Shown piece after piece: positions 44,349-44,901 of a DNA stretch of 44,901 nt. The stretch lies in assembly GCA_002083825.1 (NCBI GenBank), contig DAZV01000033.1, positions 1-44,901 on the forward strand, in the 5' to 3' direction. A program made the position numbers and the translations under genes. Position 1 is the first letter of the stretch, and every line of letters begins with the position of its first letter. Under the pieces are notes generated by a model that was given only the letters and a program-made list of their open reading frames with translations, did not search any database and had not been told where the DNA came from. The stretch comes from Candidatus Sericytochromatia bacterium S15B-MN24 CBMW_12 (lineage in GTDB: Bacteria > Cyanobacteriota > Sericytochromatia > S15B-MN24 > UBA4093).

Positions 44349-44901
44349 ATGTACATCAAGCGCTTTCGCCAATCGCCCGGCGGCCGGACCGCCACCTACA
44401 TCGCCTTGGCTCATAACACGATCGACCGCCGGGCGGATGGGAAGACTTAAACCCGCCCTCACCTCATCGTCTCTCTCGGGCGCGAGGAATCGATGGAGCC
44501 CCGTGCTCTCCAGGATCTGGTGACCATCGCCCAGACCCTGTACGACTTGCGGATCAAGGACGGAATGGCTCCTCTGGAGGCCATCCAAGCGGTGAAGCGC
44601 GCCCTTGCCCCGCATGTCCCCGCCTTGAAAGATGAAAAGGATGCCATCCTCGAGAGCCGGCGGATTGGCATGCGCCTCCTTTTGGAGCCTATCTGGCGAG
44701 AACTAGGACTTGACATGGCGCTGCGTGACGTGGCCAAGCGCCACCGGATCAGGGCCTTCGGCTTCGAACGCTTGGTGTTCGGGCTCATCCTCAACCGCAT
44801 CGTCGATCCCATGAGCAAACTCGCTGCCAACGACTGGCCGCAGAAGGATGCTTTCTTCCCCGAGGCCGAGGGCTGGGAAGTGCAGCACTACTACCGCGCC
44901 C
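44349..44901 (+). pseudogene. IS1634-type transposase, interrupted by a stop and cut by the window end
   Basis: The N terminus MYIKRFRQSPGGRTATYIALAHNT is followed in the same frame by a TAA at 44448-44450 and then continues PHLIVSLGREESMEPRAL, LLLEPIWRELGLDMALRDVAKRHR and ERLVFGLILNRIVDPMSKLA. These are the start of an IS1634-family DDE transposase (IS4 superfamily). The stop splits the family's N-terminal segment, so the gene is probably dead unless read through. The catalytic part lies beyond the window. Confidence 0.8.

Overview
The window is a GC-rich (by eye roughly 60-65 %) bacterial chromosome segment with dense genes, ATG/GTG/TTG starts and GGAGG-type ribosome sites. The phylum cannot be fixed from this sequence. 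The mix of YwbE, QueC, RecQ, an AddAB-like pair, a bacterial deoxyhypusine-synthase homologue and a tandem class III cyclase fits a free-living environmental bacterium. There is no rRNA, no intact tRNA and no CRISPR array.

Positions 1-3083 hold small housekeeping genes on the minus strand: an Nramp-like transporter with an altered metal site, YwbE, a PhnA-like zinc protein, an MmcQ/YjbR protein and a VOC protein. Positions 3298-23715 are dominated by DNA-processing genes. These are an AddB-like nuclease and an AddA-like helicase without a nuclease domain (overlapping, plus strand), a YhaN/SbcC-like ATPase and a YhaO/SbcD-like phosphoesterase (minus), a 2000-residue DUF4011-helicase-Vsr-like-DUF3320 protein with a transglutaminase-like N-terminal domain (plus), RecQ with a HEAT-like tail next to QueC (minus), and a NERD-domain protein (minus). 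This run looks like a DNA end-processing and defence neighbourhood. Positions 23716-26582 hold a decayed second copy of the MmcQ gene, another VOC gene, a deoxyhypusine-synthase-like gene, a 604-base stretch without a gene, and a dual-specificity phosphatase.

From 26713 onward the window looks accessory. An identical 40-base sequence, the 3' half of a tRNA (most like tRNA-Asn) ending in the anticodon loop, occurs at 26713-26752 and 38491-38530 in the same orientation. Each copy is followed by a terminator hairpin and neither has a tRNA 5' half. This is the footprint of integrative elements inserted one after another into a single tRNA gene. Element A (26753-38490) carries an aldehyde dehydrogenase, a soluble-adenylyl-cyclase-like protein, a GAF histidine kinase, a UvrA-like ATPase, a RelE-type toxin-antitoxin pair, a frameshifted excisionase-like gene and two small proteins. 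Element B (from 38531 past the window end) carries a Fic protein behind paired palindromes, a SEFIR-domain candidate defence protein, a TerB-like remnant, a secreted metallopeptidase and a broken IS1634-type transposase.

Functions come from reading motifs and remembered families; no database search was run. The best leads are the tandem attachment sites, the transglutaminase-DUF4011-helicase protein within its repair cluster, the SEFIR/Fic pair, the split-site cyclase, and a recurring GGGTA promoter-like motif.
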